A stretch of 64,000 bases of DNA from Pelargonium tetragonum (GCA_036897445.1 JAYMTL010000092.1:1-64000), one strand, 5' to 3'; counted from the first letter of the stretch, positions 1 to 15,180 are shown. Notes: a model not told the origin generated them from the letters alone. Numbers and translations: made by a program.

Positions 1-3000
1 TTACTTTTGAAAATATTTGCAGAAAAGGTAGAATTACTTTGATTCAGGTTTTCAACTCTTTCTGAATTTAAAGTAAATCATATATATAGCTAGTCTATAA
101 GGAATTTCCAGCGAGCTCTTTTTAGACTTTTAAGGGGTAGTTTTTTAGTACTTTCTATTAGAAAATAACCTTTAACTCAAACAAATCCGGGGGAATCCTA
201 TTATGAAATTTAAAGAGGAAGGGGTTCCGAAATGAGGGGCCTTAGGCAAGTCAAAATCGAGTTGATTGTTACAAAAGTTTTAGTCTTAGTTTTAAATATA
301 ACGCGAAAAACTTTAAAAGAACCCTGCTATGTATCTCTCTGAAATTTGAAAGTGGTAGAGCTCTCGCCCTTGTCTTTAGTCATTACCGGAAGACCCCCTT
401 GTTTGAAAAAACGGATTTCCATAGATTAACCAAAAGTATAAAAACCCTATAAGTAAGCGGAACACCCTAAGAAGAATTTAGAGTCTGCGTACAAAAAAGA
501 AAATTCCCTTACGGAACTTCTAACCTAAGTCCTGTATAGAGATACCCCTCAGTAAGTCTTAGCTGGAGACCCACCTACTCTTGACGAGTCTAAAGAAGAG
601 ATTAGTTTCGGATTAGAGGTTTACAAAAAGTAGATAATATAGAATTGAGATTTTATTCCATCCTGTATAAGGGAACTAAGAAAACCCCTAAAGCCCAACA
701 AAGTAAAAAGAAAAGTCTATAAAGCTAAAGAATAGACATTAATAAAAATCTTACTATCTATAAGCAAATGCTTTTTGTGCGTGGGAAGAGGAACCCCTAT
801 TCTATTTTTCTCTATTACTAAAAGCTATCTGTATATTATATATGATTCCTCTTATCTCTACAGTAAAGAATAAAGCTACCAACACAACTCCTAAGAAGAA
901 CAATATAGCTACAACTTAAGGACGGACTACTCTTAATTCTTACTAATAAAACTGCGGATACCCTGATACCCTTAAGATAAGCTCAAGCAACTAAGTTAAG
1001 TAAACTATAACTTATCCATATAATTCTCCCTTAATAAATTTAGAAAGAGAAAATTCTAACACTAGATACAAGTATTTGCTTAAGCGAATTAGGCCTCTCG
1101 GAAGGGGCGTTTAGACTAGGAATACTCGTTATACAGTACCTCTATAAAAATTCAGGAAAACCAAAACCAATTTCTTTCTTCTGGACACATAAAGCTCAAA
1201 TCTTTAATAGAAAAGTTCTATAGTCAATAAATTTTGTGGGTCAACGAAGACTCCTCTAGTTAATAACAAAAAGGTTAAATATAAGATATTCAAGGGAGTC
1301 CTCTACCATTTCTGTCAGAACAAGTAATAGGGGGAACTTCATAACCTAACGGTTACCTTGGTCGAGTAAATAATTAGGGTAGTTACTCTTCTAAATACAA
1401 ATCTTAGCAAGAGCAAGTTAGAATACTAAAAGACTGTGCGTCAGGGAATCCCTGTAATAAATAAGCCCGTTTGGAGCTTTGAGACCAACTAAATTGAAAT
1501 TCCGTGTTTCACTTCAGAAAGTCTTGCCTTTTTTTATTCAAAAGCTTCTTTTTAATAAGGCCTTCCCAGTAAGCTTAAATAATCAATATTGTACTGACAA
1601 AGTTCCTACATGAGTTGACCGTGCATTTGCCATTAATAAATAAAACAGGAATTCACACTATAAGAGAGAAACTTTCTACTTGAAGTACTTCCTCAATACT
1701 AAATTAACTTTTTATCCTATTCCGGCTTGTGTAAGTTTTCTATTTGAGTTGCCGCAACGTAGTTGGTGAGTATAATAGAAAAGTCAGGTAAAAAGGTGCA
1801 ACATGTCTTTTTATTTTAAGGAAGAACCCAGTTGAACAGACCTATTGTCGTAATGTGATTTTAGATTGGCCGTAGTTTAGATTCTAGTATTTAAGTGCAA
1901 CTAAACTTTCTTTTTTGCTATTCCAGTACTTTTACTAAAGTTTTCAAAATGTCCCCTCCGCATAGCTTAGGCCTACAAAAGGGATACTTTATGTTAACAA
2001 TTCTACAAGCCCAACTTTTTCCAAATAAGACGATCTGGGTAATAATCCTTGGGGACCCTTAACAAAGAAAAAGCTGTTAATTTACATGCGATATAAACTC
2101 TTCTAGAATATCTTAGCTAGCTTTGGATATAACTTGAGCCTGAGATTTCCTTTACCTCCGCTATCAGGAAAGGCTTTAAAAAGGATAATTTTCTTATTTT
2201 AAATAAACTTTATATAGGAAAAAAGGACCCCTAGGTGTTTAATCTAATCCGTAAAAACGGAGCTTCAGTCTATTTTTACATAAATATGTACAAGGCCTTG
2301 CTTACTTAGTATACTAAGGAAACTTTCTCAGAATAAGGCGCTTGCTATAGTTTTAGTGCTAAGGCTATTCCTCGTAGAATAGGGTGCCCTTTTTCTTAAG
2401 CTCAAATATTTGACTTATTTAGACCTTTTCTAGATACGATACTAAGAGGATTCTTTTGTTACATGGTACTTCTTACAAACTTACCCATTAAAAAATGAAA
2501 AGACAAGGAAACTTAAGACAGAAAAATACCTAATACTATGTCCTCTTTATGAATCCTTGCTTATATAAAGATTTTATGCTTTGTTCCTCCTATTTTAGCA
2601 GGTCTTACTTTTTGGGAAAGCTAAAGCGAGCTCTTAATATCTTATAGCTATAGCAAAAGGGCCACGGAGGACTTTTTAAGGGAAGATTCAGAGCACAAAT
2701 TGTCCTAAAAAGAAATTGATTTAAATAAGGGGTTTTGACTAGCTATTTAAAAGTCTAACTTCTGGATCACGAGAACCCTGAAAATAGGTATACCCCTCGC
2801 ATTCTCGAGAAAGCCTTGGACCTTCATTTTTGGGAATTCATACCCACAAGGTGGCCCATATTCTACCGTTCTCCTAAACACAAATTTGTGTAAAATTTTC
2901 CTGTGATCAAGCTACACTAAATATAATAAACGGGAATCGCTTAAATAGAGCCTCCTAGAGTATCCTCGCAGGTATCTGAAAACGAGAATACTTGTTAAGA

Positions 3001-6000
3001 GCGACATAAAAGTTTAGCCTTAGGCTAAAACGATAGCTTATCAATGCGAATTTCATAGGTTCGAGTCCTTTTGCTATATATATAATTAAACTATACCTGT
3101 ATACGAAGTTTTGGATTGCAAAGATTTTATCAGTTCTTAAAAGAAAAATCTGCCGTATGTTAGCGTAACTCTAGGTTGAACTAGGTCCTTTTATAATTAT
3201 AAAGGGGCGGGACCGGGTTAACATAAAAAACCTCTTCATCCTTCGATATGCCTTAGAATACGTCAATATTGAGGCCCCTAAATATGGAGTAGTATTTACT
3301 ATACTTTAACAAAGCAATTTACTGCTATACATACAGGGAAGTCCATACCCTATGAAGTTAGCTTCTTTTTTCTCTTTCTCCAACTTAGAGTGTTGACAAG
3401 GTAGGAGAGGAGTTGAAGGCTTCTAAAAAGCAAGGTTAATCTAGGCCAAAATTTTTGAAGTCAAGTTAGTTTAATTGTGTCACCAAAGGCTTCATCTTTT
3501 TCAAGAAAAAAGTTTTGTTCTAAGGCAAGGTATGATTACTAACAAAGGTTTATAGAAGAAGTAAGTCAATAAGCGGTCCCTTTTAGAAAAGAGATTTAGG
3601 GTACTCTTACTAAGGCCACAAAGAATATCTACCCCACTTCCCTGGAAAACTCTACCTTATCGAGAATTGGAAACCCGGGACTCTTAAAAAATGAGAATTA
3701 TTTTCCGGAAATTCCATAGGGAAAAACCGCGGTCAATCTCGAAAAAGTAAGAAAAAATCGTAAACAAGAATTTGATAACACCAAATAGAAGTTACGAAAA
3801 AGGCCTTCGAATTTCTTTTTAACATTTCATATGTAGAGCTCGTTACGAGTCCTAGTCTTCAATTGCACAACCCTACTCTTAAGTAGATAGCTTTCTTTTT
3901 ATTAAATGCTATAAATAACTACCTAATTTCTATTTTCATTTTAGAAAACGAGTCTTCTAAGCACGGGTTTCCCTTATTCTATTCCTACTTTGACTATCTT
4001 TACTACTAAGTATAATACGAAGCCGGAAGAGGGGCTTGATAAAAAAACGACTGCCCCTTCTTTTTACTTGTTCGAGATTCTTTCAAGTCTATATTTTTCT
4101 GTTTGCTTAGCTTATCTGAATGATATAAATTTCCCCTATTTCTTATTGCCCCTAACTATATATCTCAAAGTAAGGAATAACATGAAACAAGGACTAAATA
4201 CTTTGGAGACACCCGTGTAAAGGAACCCCTTAAGCTGTTTGTACTTCTGGCATTTTACGCGGGCTTTTCAACTGGAATTTCACTATTTCAGGGACTAGCC
4301 TAACGTTTAGCTGAATTAATATCTCGTATTCCCCGCACCCAAGCTGTAGTCCTTTTTACTCTCTTTTTTAGGGTATCCCATTCCTGGATTCTGTAGCGTA
4401 AAACGCTTGCTTAAATTTATATAATCAGGGCCCAAAACTCCTGTTACCTCTTTAGAGCTCCCTTTTAAATCCACTTCCGTAAATTAAATAGGATTGCTCG
4501 CGTCAAGTCAGGCTTAGTCAAGGATTTAAGGGGATTTCTAAGAAGAAATTTCTTGAACTTTAAAGGGAATTTAGAAACCTGCTTTTGATAAGAGCTCTTT
4601 GGATAACTAATTTGCGAGTCGGGTAAAATTCAAAAAAGCCACTATACCCTGAATAAGTATAACTTTTAGCAGAACGGTTGGGTTTAACTAGAGTAAAACC
4701 TGGTGTCAAGGCAAACCTTTTCCATATTAAATTACACAAGTTACTCTTGTTAAGGGAATCTTAGTAGCTTGGGGCTTTGTTCTTCCAGGGAGACTCGTTC
4801 AGAAACCTTTTTTATGTAATTCCGTTTAAGTAACGAGGGGGTCCTAGAGTAGGAAAAGCCTAACTAAGCGCGGTTTACTAGGAGAGAGAGTCTAGTCTTG
4901 CCAAAGTCAAATATCTTCCAAGTGCGTATTAAGCAAATAGCACTCTCTTGTTTTTACTAGTATGAGAATGTAGTGTTAACGAGGTTCTATATTTGTTTTT
5001 GAAAGTGGGAAGGACGTCTTTTTTTATGATTAATCAAGGGAGCCTCTTTCCCAGGCAAGCCCCACACACAACTAAAATTTAAATATAAGAGCCACAGAGC
5101 TGCTAAAGAAAAACTCTTGAAGCAAGCACCTGCCCCATAAAAAAGTACCCGGTAAATTGAGTAGACGTCATTTTTGGTTTTATGCGTTGAATATTCTTCT
5201 TTTTTTAACTCCTTTTAGTAGTCAAACTACTAGGTCATGACTCAGAGAACCTAAAAATACGGGACCTAGTCTAAAATTGAAAGAAAACCCTGCTTTTTTT
5301 AACGAAAGCTGCTCTATCAGAATTGGCTTTTCCTAAGCAAGACTTACTTTTATTAAGAACTACCTTTCAATCTACCTAGGATTAGGTCCAAAAAGGTCTA
5401 AGATAAGATTACATATATTTCCCGTATTCCTAAAACAAGTTGCTCTGCCCGACCCCCGAATAACTAGAACATATATTTTATTTATGAGTTTCTACGCCCT
5501 TTTTGCTTACTTTGAAGTTTTAAGAAATTCCTCAATCTTGGAGGGCTTGCCCCGTTAATTGCTAATATCATAAGCATTATAGAGGACCGGGTATTAACAA
5601 GATCTTTTTAAAATTGCTAAAACTCTAACTTATTTATAAGGTAACTGAATATATAGTTATATCTAGACTAAACTTTTTCTAAATTCTTTAATTAAACCAT
5701 ATGTGATTAGAAGGCTGTTCTTCAATAGAAAACCCTTTTGAAGTCCCTACTTCTATTTTTAGGGCCAACCATACTACTTGCGGAGCAACACTATTGTAAA
5801 GGAAAACCGCTTAGCTACTGGGGTAATTGTAATTTAAACTGCAGGATATCCCCTCTCCTTGAATTGTATGTCTAATAACAGAAATTAATGCAATGTGTTC
5901 TACTTTTTTTTGTGTCAAACGGGAAGCCGCCTTTTTAAGAGTATATAATGAAAAGGAAAGCTATTGCCGTTTCTTTAGCTATTATAGACTAGGTTCTTGG

Positions 6001-6414
6001 AAGCGGCCCTTACTAAGTTATAAGGAGAGATTATATAGGGAAACTTTTACTAAATGCATTTAATCTAAATGTCATATCACTAGGGTACAACTTTGAAAAT
6101 GAATGCGAGCCACCGGGTGTCCTTCTCTTACTTTTTCTATTGGAGAATACTTAACAAATTTTTTAAGGTATCCCATAATTGTAAGTTACAGACTCAAAAC
6201 GAAGATTTTTCCTAGCCGATACGTGGGGATCCGGTCCCTTTTTTAGTAATATCTTTTAGGAAGGTTAGCTTGGTTTATATGAATGAAACTGAAATTGAAA
6301 AGTACAAACTAATTTGTGACACTTGGATTGTTGCTAGTAAAGGCTTAAAGGATTTATTGGCATATATATTATATAAAGGAATTCGAGATTAACAAAGTAC
6401 AAAAAAGACAAGGT

Positions 6415-6435
6415 GTTATCCTAATATAGGATAAC
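6415..6435. repeat. Short perfect hairpin
   Basis: GTTATCCTA and TAGGATAAC form a perfect 9-bp inverted repeat around a 3-base spacer. No U-run or neighbouring gene suggests a terminator. About half an occurrence of this quality is expected by chance in 64 kb of this composition, so it may mean nothing. Confidence 0.3.
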
Positions 6436-9400
6436 CTCCTCTTGCTTGCTATATCTATATTCCTAGGGATATAATTAAATACAATTATTTAAGTCAATAT
6501 CTGATACTTATACAAGATACGCTTTTGGCGCAAAGATAAAGAAATAAAGTACTTACTATTCTAGCTAGAAGACTCGCATACCCAGCGGGTTTCCCTAGGA
6601 CTAGTCCAAGAACTTCTATTCTGGTCATATATGATAAAAACATTATCAAAGGACTCCTCTAAATTCTAAATATTCCATAGACTTATCCAGTTAAAACTTT
6701 TTTGGATGCAACATAAACTGCACACTCTTTACCCGAGTATCTCGACACTGCTCATTTTAAATGATTGCTCGCTTAGGATAGGGTACTGAATTTCTTCTAA
6801 ATTGGAAAACCTTAAGTTTCTCTATAAGCAAGTTCCCAGTAAGATTTTATCTTTTCTATTTTAATTTAAGGAGTCCCTTTTCATAGAATTTACAAACTAA
6901 TAAAAGAACCATGGACCGGGGAATAATCTCTTTATTTTTGTTTTGACTAGAGAATTTAGGATACCGTCGGAAAACTTTTTAACTTAATTCTGTCTCTCAT
7001 TTTTTTGTGTAAGAAAGTCCAATATTTTTAGGGTATCCGCTTGACTTGGCTCTGAAAAAGCTTTGTTCCTAAGATAGAATTTTCCTGGGTATGGGGGGTT
7101 TTAGAGGTTGGGCATGTAACTCAAGGTATATTCCTATTTTATCAGGATCGGTGCTTTTTCTTTTAGAAATGATAAAAGGGGGAATACTTCCATACAATTT
7201 TAGATGTTACTGGGTATTATGGCACGCTTAAAAAAGAGGTATCCAACGAAGGTAGGATTGTTTATTAAAAGTACTCATGTCAAATTGATAGCCGAGTTGC
7301 CCCCTTTCTTTTATAGTCAGTCATATAGTCAGGAGTTTAAAATAAAGTATTAGAGTTGTCTTTCATTTTTGAAAAGCACTCTTTATAGTACTAAAATACT
7401 AGGGACTTACGCCGGTTTCTCAAACCCTAAGAGTTAGGGAGGAAGCTCTTGAAGAAAACGACTTTGTATTATGAGAAATGTAAAAAACGGGAAAACCCCT
7501 AATTGCGAGAGGCTTGTTAGTATAAAAAATCATTCTTTTTTTATTAACTTCAAATTCTTATTCTACCTTATCCGGATATCTAAAGAGCTACTCTGTTATT
7601 CAAAAAGTAACATACTCTTATTTTATCTTACCCCTGTTTAAAAATCATCCTGTGGCATCATACTTTACTAGATCGAAAACCTCAACTACAAAAACGCATG
7701 GACCTCATAAAATCTGAAATAAACTAGCTAACCAAAGGATAATATTACTCTATACCCCTTCCTTAAAAACTTCTGTAAACTACTTGTTAAAGCAATACTC
7801 TGACCTTCCAGGTTACTTTACGTAAAACTGCCAAATTAAAGTAGATTTTACCACGAAAGCCCCGGTTAGCTGGGCTTTTTTTAACACCTTAACTTTTTGT
7901 AATGGATCCCCTAAAGAATACTTGTTCTTTAATTTAGACTTTCTTTTCGGTTTTTAAGGGACGCCTACGTATCACCAATAGGATCCTAGAGAAGCCTTAA
8001 ATTTTAATAGCTGCGGGGTACTTGTAACTAGGGAAACTAAAAAATATAGGAATGATTTATAAGACCCCAAGGGGATCCCCTAATTTGATTTGTAAGAGAA
8101 GCTTTCTTAAGAAATGAATATAAGTTTGCGTAAACTAAGCGTGAACCCTCTCATTTTTTGTTAATAAGTAATGGCTCTGCTTTAATCTCTAAAAAGTCAT
8201 TTTTACTACAACCCCCAACGCGACAGTATATAAATAAGAATTTCTTAGGCTTAATAAGCGATTTCATTCCCACCTTTTTAAACCCCTTGCTCTGAGGTTT
8301 CCTTGTAAACAGATAATAACCAGAAAATCTTAGGGTGCGACGAATATTACAAAACTTACCGATTTCTTTTTCTTAAACAAGTGCAGACGCTTCCGAGAAT
8401 TGAAACCTGCTTATATAAGTTATAAACACTAGGGGCAGAGGATTCCCTGAATGCCTGAGGAATTCTAGTAGGAGCGGTCTTAGTATTACTTGTTTTTGTA
8501 TAAGATATTCTTTTAGTCGGTATGGAATTTGAATAAATTAATGCTATAAGTGTTTACCCCCATTTTATTGGCAAGGGCTTTGCGTTATATTAATTAGTGC
8601 GCTAGTAATTTAGCAAAAGCCGCTAAACCCAAAATTTGAGGAAAAGCAAAACTTTGTACTTTGAAAGTTATCTAATACTTAATAATACTTAAGCTCTTCC
8701 GGGACTCTTTGCTTCTAAAGATGTAAACTAGGGGTCTCTTTATCAATTTTTTTAATACAAGCTGCTCGCTATTACTCTCCAATGATACTCCACCTTCTTT
8801 TTTTTATAGAATACATACAACTGGAGAAGGGCTCTTAAGGGTAAGCATTTGAGGGCAGTTCGTTGTTAGTTGAAAGCTAAGATATTCTATATCGAAATCT
8901 TCTTAATAATGCCAAACTTAATTCATTACCTTTTTCTTCTTAGCCTTGTGCTGTAGTTGTTTATATACCCCACTCAACTTGCTCAAGTTAAAGAAATTTG
9001 TTTAGGTTGCTTGTAAAAGGTATACCATAGCCATTAAATATTAAATATGACAGATAAACCTATACTTGACTTGGCCCCCAACCCAGCTTCTTTTATTATG
9101 CATCAAAGCTTTTATTTTATAGACTTTGGACTCTGCTCCTTGCTTTACAAATAGTAACTGAGTGTACACCTTTTAGACCACGCACAAGGGAATATTTGAG
9201 AGAACAAGGAAGATTATATGAAAGCAGGATTTTGACAACTCCTATTTATGAAATTGCCTATGGTTCACGAGTACAGGGGTCCTTCCTTATACTTATATTA
9301 CAACGAGACCTTTTAAAGTTAAGAGAGCATAAAAAACTTAAAATGAGGTACCTCCTTTTCTGGAATGTTTTTACTTATTTATCTGATATTTATAACAATT

Positions 9401-10086
9401 ATAGAATTAGTTAACAAAGAGTTAACAAGGGAACTAAAACATAACCATTAAGCTTCGGCCAACTCAAAGATACCTAACTTGACTTGTTAAACTAGTTTTC
9501 TATAAAGATGTGAGTTTATTTACTTTGTAACCCTTAGAAACTTAACACAAATCCAGAGCTTTCGCCGGAATCTTATTCCTGGAATTTTCTTTCGATTTGT
9601 TGGCTATCTTTGTGGATATATCTTGGACGGGCTCTCTATTAGAAACCCGTCGTCTATTGGACTCATTTCTGTTAATGTATACTTTACTTTATTCAAAAAA
9701 AGCTTTTGTAAATTAGGGTTTGTGGGGTTCTAGAATTTGCTTGAAGTGATTTTGTCACGGGCTGCCTTAGTTCGCAAGGACTTAGAATCTGGTTAAAGGG
9801 CGCTTGTCAACAAGTCTTGTATAGGTAATTTAGACTAAGAAGGACCCTTTAAATGTCAAATTTCTTACAGATTGAGTAAAGAAGTGATAGGTATCGAAGA
9901 TATCTTTATATTTCAAATGTTGTTACGACCACCAACTTGACTTTTCTATACCTATTCTCTTAGACTCTTAGAGCGTACATAAAAATTCCCACATCTGACT
10001 AGAGTAGCAGCAAAAAAGATTTTAGATTCCCTCACTTGTTTAAATACTCCAAATCTAAATACAATTTTGTAACAAACACCCTGGAG

Positions 10087-10100
10087 TATATATATATATA
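10087..10100. repeat. (TA)7 microsatellite
   Basis: Seven perfect TA units in otherwise mixed AT-rich sequence. It is one of four tracts of exactly this length in the window. Confidence 0.9.
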
Positions 10101-13100
10101 GTGTTACTCTAATAATTTAGCCCTCAGATTCCCTATCAATTATATGAAGCGAGTCAAATTCTTTGTAAAAAGGACTCTTTGTATTATACTAAATAGATTT
10201 TGTGTGCTTACTATATTAGCTTATCACGGGCATTTTTACTAACAAAAGACTCTACTCTATCTAAGTGGTTTACAACACCACGCTTCCTTTAGGTGTTATT
10301 ATGAATGGTATAATTTGGGCATAGAACAAAATCTTTAATATCCTTTAAGATTCCCGTGAATACTATAACTTCTTAAATCTTATATAAAAAGACTTTTATG
10401 AATGAGGTATTCCGTTAGTAAATCAATCTTTCTCTTTTTTTTAACAAAAAAGATAGAAGAACTCCAGAACGTGAATCTAAGTCATTTTTTGTCATGTTAC
10501 CCAAACAAAGGAGTAAATATTCAAACAAAACAAATAGGGAGTCTAAAGCTATAGACTAAAGTAAAGACAAAGCGCTAACGTTTTTATGGATCTCCTAAAC
10601 TGAAGTTCAGCAATAAGATATTTATTCGTTTCAGGCAATCCTTGCTATGTGTCTACTTTTAGACTCTTAAATTGACTTTTAGAATTACACTGTCAACGAA
10701 AAAAGCCCGTTACGCTAGTATAAAAAAGTATTCGGACCTTATACATATAAACGGCAATAATAACAAGTTAGCAAAGCTATGTAGTAAAGTTCACTAATTA
10801 GGTTTGCGTATTAACCCTTGCTTAGTCTTTTTAGTCTCCTTTACAAAGGGGATATATTCTTGCGAACTTTTCTATATCATTGAAAAACCTAAAAGGTCTC
10901 TCTTTTTTTAGCAGAGAATAAAATAAGTTATCGGTGAATTACGCTAATTAGAAATTGAAACTTCTCGAGTGTTGGAACTAGATATTCCTTATAATGCACT
11001 TAGTTCCACAAGTTCCTCTAGGAATTTGTAAGCTCGATACGGGATCTCCTAGTTACGTAGATATTTTGAAACCAAAGCTCTGTACTGGGTTTTGTCTTAG
11101 CTTTCGGCAATTTTTAATAAGAAAACTTAGTACTTCACAAAGGTATCGTAGCAACAAAGAGGTAAAAACCTAGGAATACACAAGCATAAGGAATCCCTTA
11201 GTCTAAACCCTTTTTTGGGTTCGGTAATAAAACTGCGGTGCCCTTTTTTTAATAGAGTTTTTATTTTGGGGCAAGATTGCCTTGTAATTTGTAAGAGAGA
11301 TAGAGGACTCCTTATTAGAAACGCGGAGTTCCTTTATTCTCTAGTTTTTATAAAGAGTGACTTTAGGCCCAGGTAGAATTTCGAAAGCTAGGTTATAAAC
11401 GACCTAATTATAAAGTATAAAGTTGTAGTTAGATCTAGATTTTTATACAAGCTATAAGAGTACTTTTATAGCCGTAAGTTAAGTCATAAAAAAATAAGCA
11501 ATGCCAGTTGTGTCTGTTTTGATATGAGGTTCAACACTAAGTAATGGAACTCTTATTTAGATAATTCTAATTATAGTATATCTACCGAAGTCAAGGAGAC
11601 CTCCAACGTTTCAGTTCAGATTGGGTCCTTTCCTGTTACTCCAAAAAAATGAAAAATTGTAACTTGGTAGGGTGTTCCCGCATGGATTGAATCTAAAGCA
11701 AAATACTGAAATAAACAAGGATTGGTTGTTCCTATAAAACGAAAATGAGTCTATCAATTCTATTTGAAGTTCACTCTTATTCATTGAAAAACTAAAATGT
11801 ACGGGGCTATAAAAGGAAATCCAAGTTCTATATCTAAGTCAATTTAAAGGGTTAGGTACTAACAATAACAAACTTATATGAGGCCCCTGTTAACCGAATT
11901 TCTGGTAACTCTGGGATACCCCTTGCTTTGGACGAATTTGCTCAATACCAGACTAAACCCTTTCACAGGAGACTCTCCTATATATTTATACTTACTTGAT
12001 ATTAGTTAAAAGCTATTCAGGGGCTCCTTTATTTGTATTTGACTGCTGGTAGTGGCATAAGCTCGAGGGTTTTCCCATAGAGATAATGAACCGACTCTGT
12101 TCTTTTTTATCTTTTTTTAGGGATCCAAAAGTATACGCTTGACACTTAGATAACCGTGTGTGAGAGTCTCAAAAGTATTCCGCATTTGTATTAGGGTTAA
12201 TAGTTATTGTCACGGAATTAAGGGTCCCTGCTGAGTCAATTTAAAACCAATAAGGGCACTCAGACCTTGTCTTTATCAAAATCCTTATTATCTGAGAAAC
12301 TTGATATCCGTTAGTAAGCGATAAGTATTCCGAAAGATCCTTAACTTAAGCTATTCTTACTAACTAGTCCGACCCATAAGTACTCTTATCAGGTTCTTTA
12401 TCAGGAATTGGTAGGTCTATAGTTCTATCTTAGTCTGCTTCCATTCAAGAGGGTCTTATTATGAAAAGCTAGTTTACGCTTTATTGTACAGCTTCCTACA
12501 AGCGGAAAGTTTTTATAGAGCTTGGATTTCCGTGAGTCTGGTACGGTAACAATATGGTAACAACATCGAAGTGAAAAACCGCGGTTTATTAAAAGGAGCG
12601 GTCTAACTAAGGGAACATAGACGTATGCATCTCTTACCACAAAAGAAAACAAAAGCACTAATCAAGAGTCTTTGTAGTTTCAAATCTTGTATCAACAAAA
12701 AGAATTTTATCGTTATAGTTTAGAAAACTGCATTGCCTTAAGGAAATCCCGGATCTACTTTACACTTTACTGAGTTATTTAACTATATCTTAACGAAACA
12801 AAGGACTCAAAAAGTCAAAAGAGGGTCCGGAATATACACTTACTTAATTCGAAACTCTGGTAAAAGCTATGGAAAATCACGATTAAGTAAGATAGTTTTA
12901 AACATGTTACAGTTCTGGGAAATACTTGTAGTATCTAAGGTTTCATCCCAGTCCTTAAAAATTTTTATTTGTTCGAACAAAACCTAGATAATAATAGGAA
13001 TGGGTTGGGAGAAAATTATCTTTGTGCCTTGCTTTCTACTAATTAATAAAACGGGATTCGTATCTCCAATAAGGATAAGAGCACGATTCACTTCAAAAGT

Positions 13101-14694
13101 AAAGGGACACTGCTGTAAAAGATAGGGCTATAAGAGGCTCTTAATAAGGGCAAGCCGGTTATTAAGAATCTAGGATTTTGCAGATAAAGCGAGTCGCTCA
13201 GACCTAACTTAACCTAGTAGGGAGTTTCCCTTTTCAGTCTTTAGCTAGCACGAGGACCCCGGGATACTGTAAGCTTTGTACAAAGTTTGATTTTAATGAG
13301 CAAGTCGTAAAAGTAAAAGAAAGATTTTGTAGCAGTGCTCTGACTGATAAGGGGCTCGTAAAACCCGCGCCTCTAGAAAAAGATGTTGCATTATGATGTT
13401 ATCAAAAAATGAATTGAGGTATTTGCTAGCTGTACGATAAATTAAGCTCTACTTCGGTATAACTAGGAATTCAAAATCTTTCTAAGGGTGATGAGATTAA
13501 ATGTTCCTTATTTCAGGTAAGTTCCTCTAAGAATTTTTTTTGTGAATATTTATATTAGCCCAAGAGGTCAGGGTAATTTATCCCCTTGTAAAGTACTATA
13601 CGGCGCATTAAACCTTGCTGCCTTAATATACGAGAGGCCCAGAATAAGCCCCTCCAAAACTTTTTATTACATAGCGACGCCCCGTATACCCTTTTTTAAT
13701 TTAAAGAGTGCGATTTAATTAATGCAGGAAGTTTATAAGAAAATTCTCAAAATTTATGAAACTACGTCTCAGTCATCTATATACACAGAAAACTTAACAG
13801 GGTGCTGGTTCTTTTATCACCTGGAATTTAGGTTTTAATACTAGAGGAGGTTCTTTTTTCCTTGCATTTGGATTAGCGAATACAATAAAAATAAAGGAGA
13901 TAGGGGCTGCTATTAAAAGCATATCTTTTTATTAGCCCTATCGGGTCCTTTTGACTGTCAAAGTTAAGCGGGTTATAATATTCTTAAGAATTTTCGCTTT
14001 TATAGGGAATAACTTTCCTTCGTAATCTATTGCAGAGGGGCCTCCTTATCCTAGGATTGTCCCAGTGTTTCAAGATTGTATGAAGAAAACGCAGATCTCA
14101 GAAAAGGTTTTTTAGTTAAAAAGTACAAGTATTCCTTAGTTAGAAGTCCTGAGAATTTCGAAAAATTTAGTAAGAACTTTTAGCGAAACTCCGTTTAGCT
14201 TTTCTCGACAACTTACTTACAAAAGCACCCGAAACTTTGGACTGCCAACCCATTCTAATATATCGTAGAACTAGGTATCCTTAATTGAAGTAGGACTCTG
14301 TTTTTGAATAGGGAAAATGGAGTCTAAATTTCATTATTATAGTAAAGTTTGAATAAATAGGATATGCAGGTTCAAACCCACTTAGATCTAATTTAAAAAG
14401 TTTAAACAAGGAAGTGACCCCTTATTTTTAGATGTACTACTCAAAAGGAAGACTTTTGCCGCAAAGTTTTAAGAGGAACTTCTAGGTAAATTAGGCTCCT
14501 TATTGGACACTGCTACTGCTAAAATTCAATTTTATTCCCAGTTGGAAAAGGAGGGCCCTTGTTTAAAATTCTCTTAAAGTTATTCTCTAGCTAAGGAGGT
14601 GTAGGATATATACCAAAAATTTATATTAGTTAACAAGAGGACTTTAAAAGCTCTATATGTACTGACACGGGAAACCCATTTCTTGCCGGATATT

Positions 14695-14825
14695 TATACT
14701 TCGGATAGCTCCTGTTATATAGTACAAGATTGACTCTACAGCCTTTTGAAGTTTAGACTAGTAACCTTATAAGACTATTAGACTTGGCGTACCTGACTGT
14801 AGCGTTGCGAAGGGAGGGAGATATT
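14695..14825 (+). repeat. Dispersed repeat family, copy at 14.7 kb
   Basis: This piece carries GGATAGCTCCTGTT, then TACCTGACTGTAGCG and GAAGGGAGGGAG in the order seen in other copies; TACCTGACTG recurs exactly at 36.7 kb and GGGAGGG recurs at 16.4 and 54.4 kb. It lies about 350 bp upstream of a second copy, so the two may be a tandem or nested pair. The family is old and heavily diverged. It could be a solo LTR or other element end; the sequence does not show defined termini. Strand is given as the one reading TACCTGACTGTAGCG. Confidence 0.5.
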
Positions 14826-15044
14826 AGGAGTAGTTTTATTATAGACGTATAGACCACCTTACACTAAAGCGCCTACCAACAAAATATGAATACGAAAGCG
14901 ACACTCTAACCGCCGAGTTAATTAGGCAGAACCCGATAAGGTATAAGGAAAGAAAGAGTTGTAGTTATACAAGTAGAAGATCGTATTCTAGATAAATTCT
15001 ATTTGTTTAGTTTTCTATTTAAATTGAATTAAGTTATAGAGATA

Positions 15045-15180
15045 GTATTGTATTAATTGTTATAAGGGATATACCTCTTGCTCTTTGTAGTTATTAACAT
15101 AGAGAGGATTTAACTTAGAGATAATTAATAATACATTACTCTTCCTGAATGTAGCGTGGCGGAGGAAACTCCTTTATAGT
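15045..15180 (+). repeat. Dispersed repeat family, copy at 15.05 kb
   Basis: The block AAGGGATATACCTC, then CTCTTTGTAGTTATTA and AGAGAGGATTTAAC, then CCTGAATGTAGCGTGGCGGAGG aligns by eye with the copies at 36.6 kb and, on the opposite strand, 52.5 kb (where TTTTTGTAGTTATTACTATTG is followed by a GACTGAAGGG..CGGAGGGAGG block). The match runs over more than 100 bases with scattered substitutions, so common descent is likely. Downstream, 15181-15530 is T/C-rich on this strand, meaning A/G-rich on the other, which suggests that any original coding sense was the minus strand. Confidence 0.6.

Larger units (their letters stand above)
1..14694. other. Featureless AT-rich stretch
   Basis: I see no gene, RNA gene or clear repeat here beyond the small items listed separately. 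Short open frames at 3990-4220 (+), 9196-9414 (+) and 12425-12658 (-) have no recognisable domain, no conserved motif and no ribosomal or splicing context, and I judge them chance openings. Isolated tRNA-B-box-like strings occur near 3058 and 14369 without a matching A box or fold. The texture is uniformly RIP-like. Confidence 0.6.

Noticed and set aside
6415-6435. Transcription terminator
   Set aside because: The hairpin lacks a U-run and an upstream gene.
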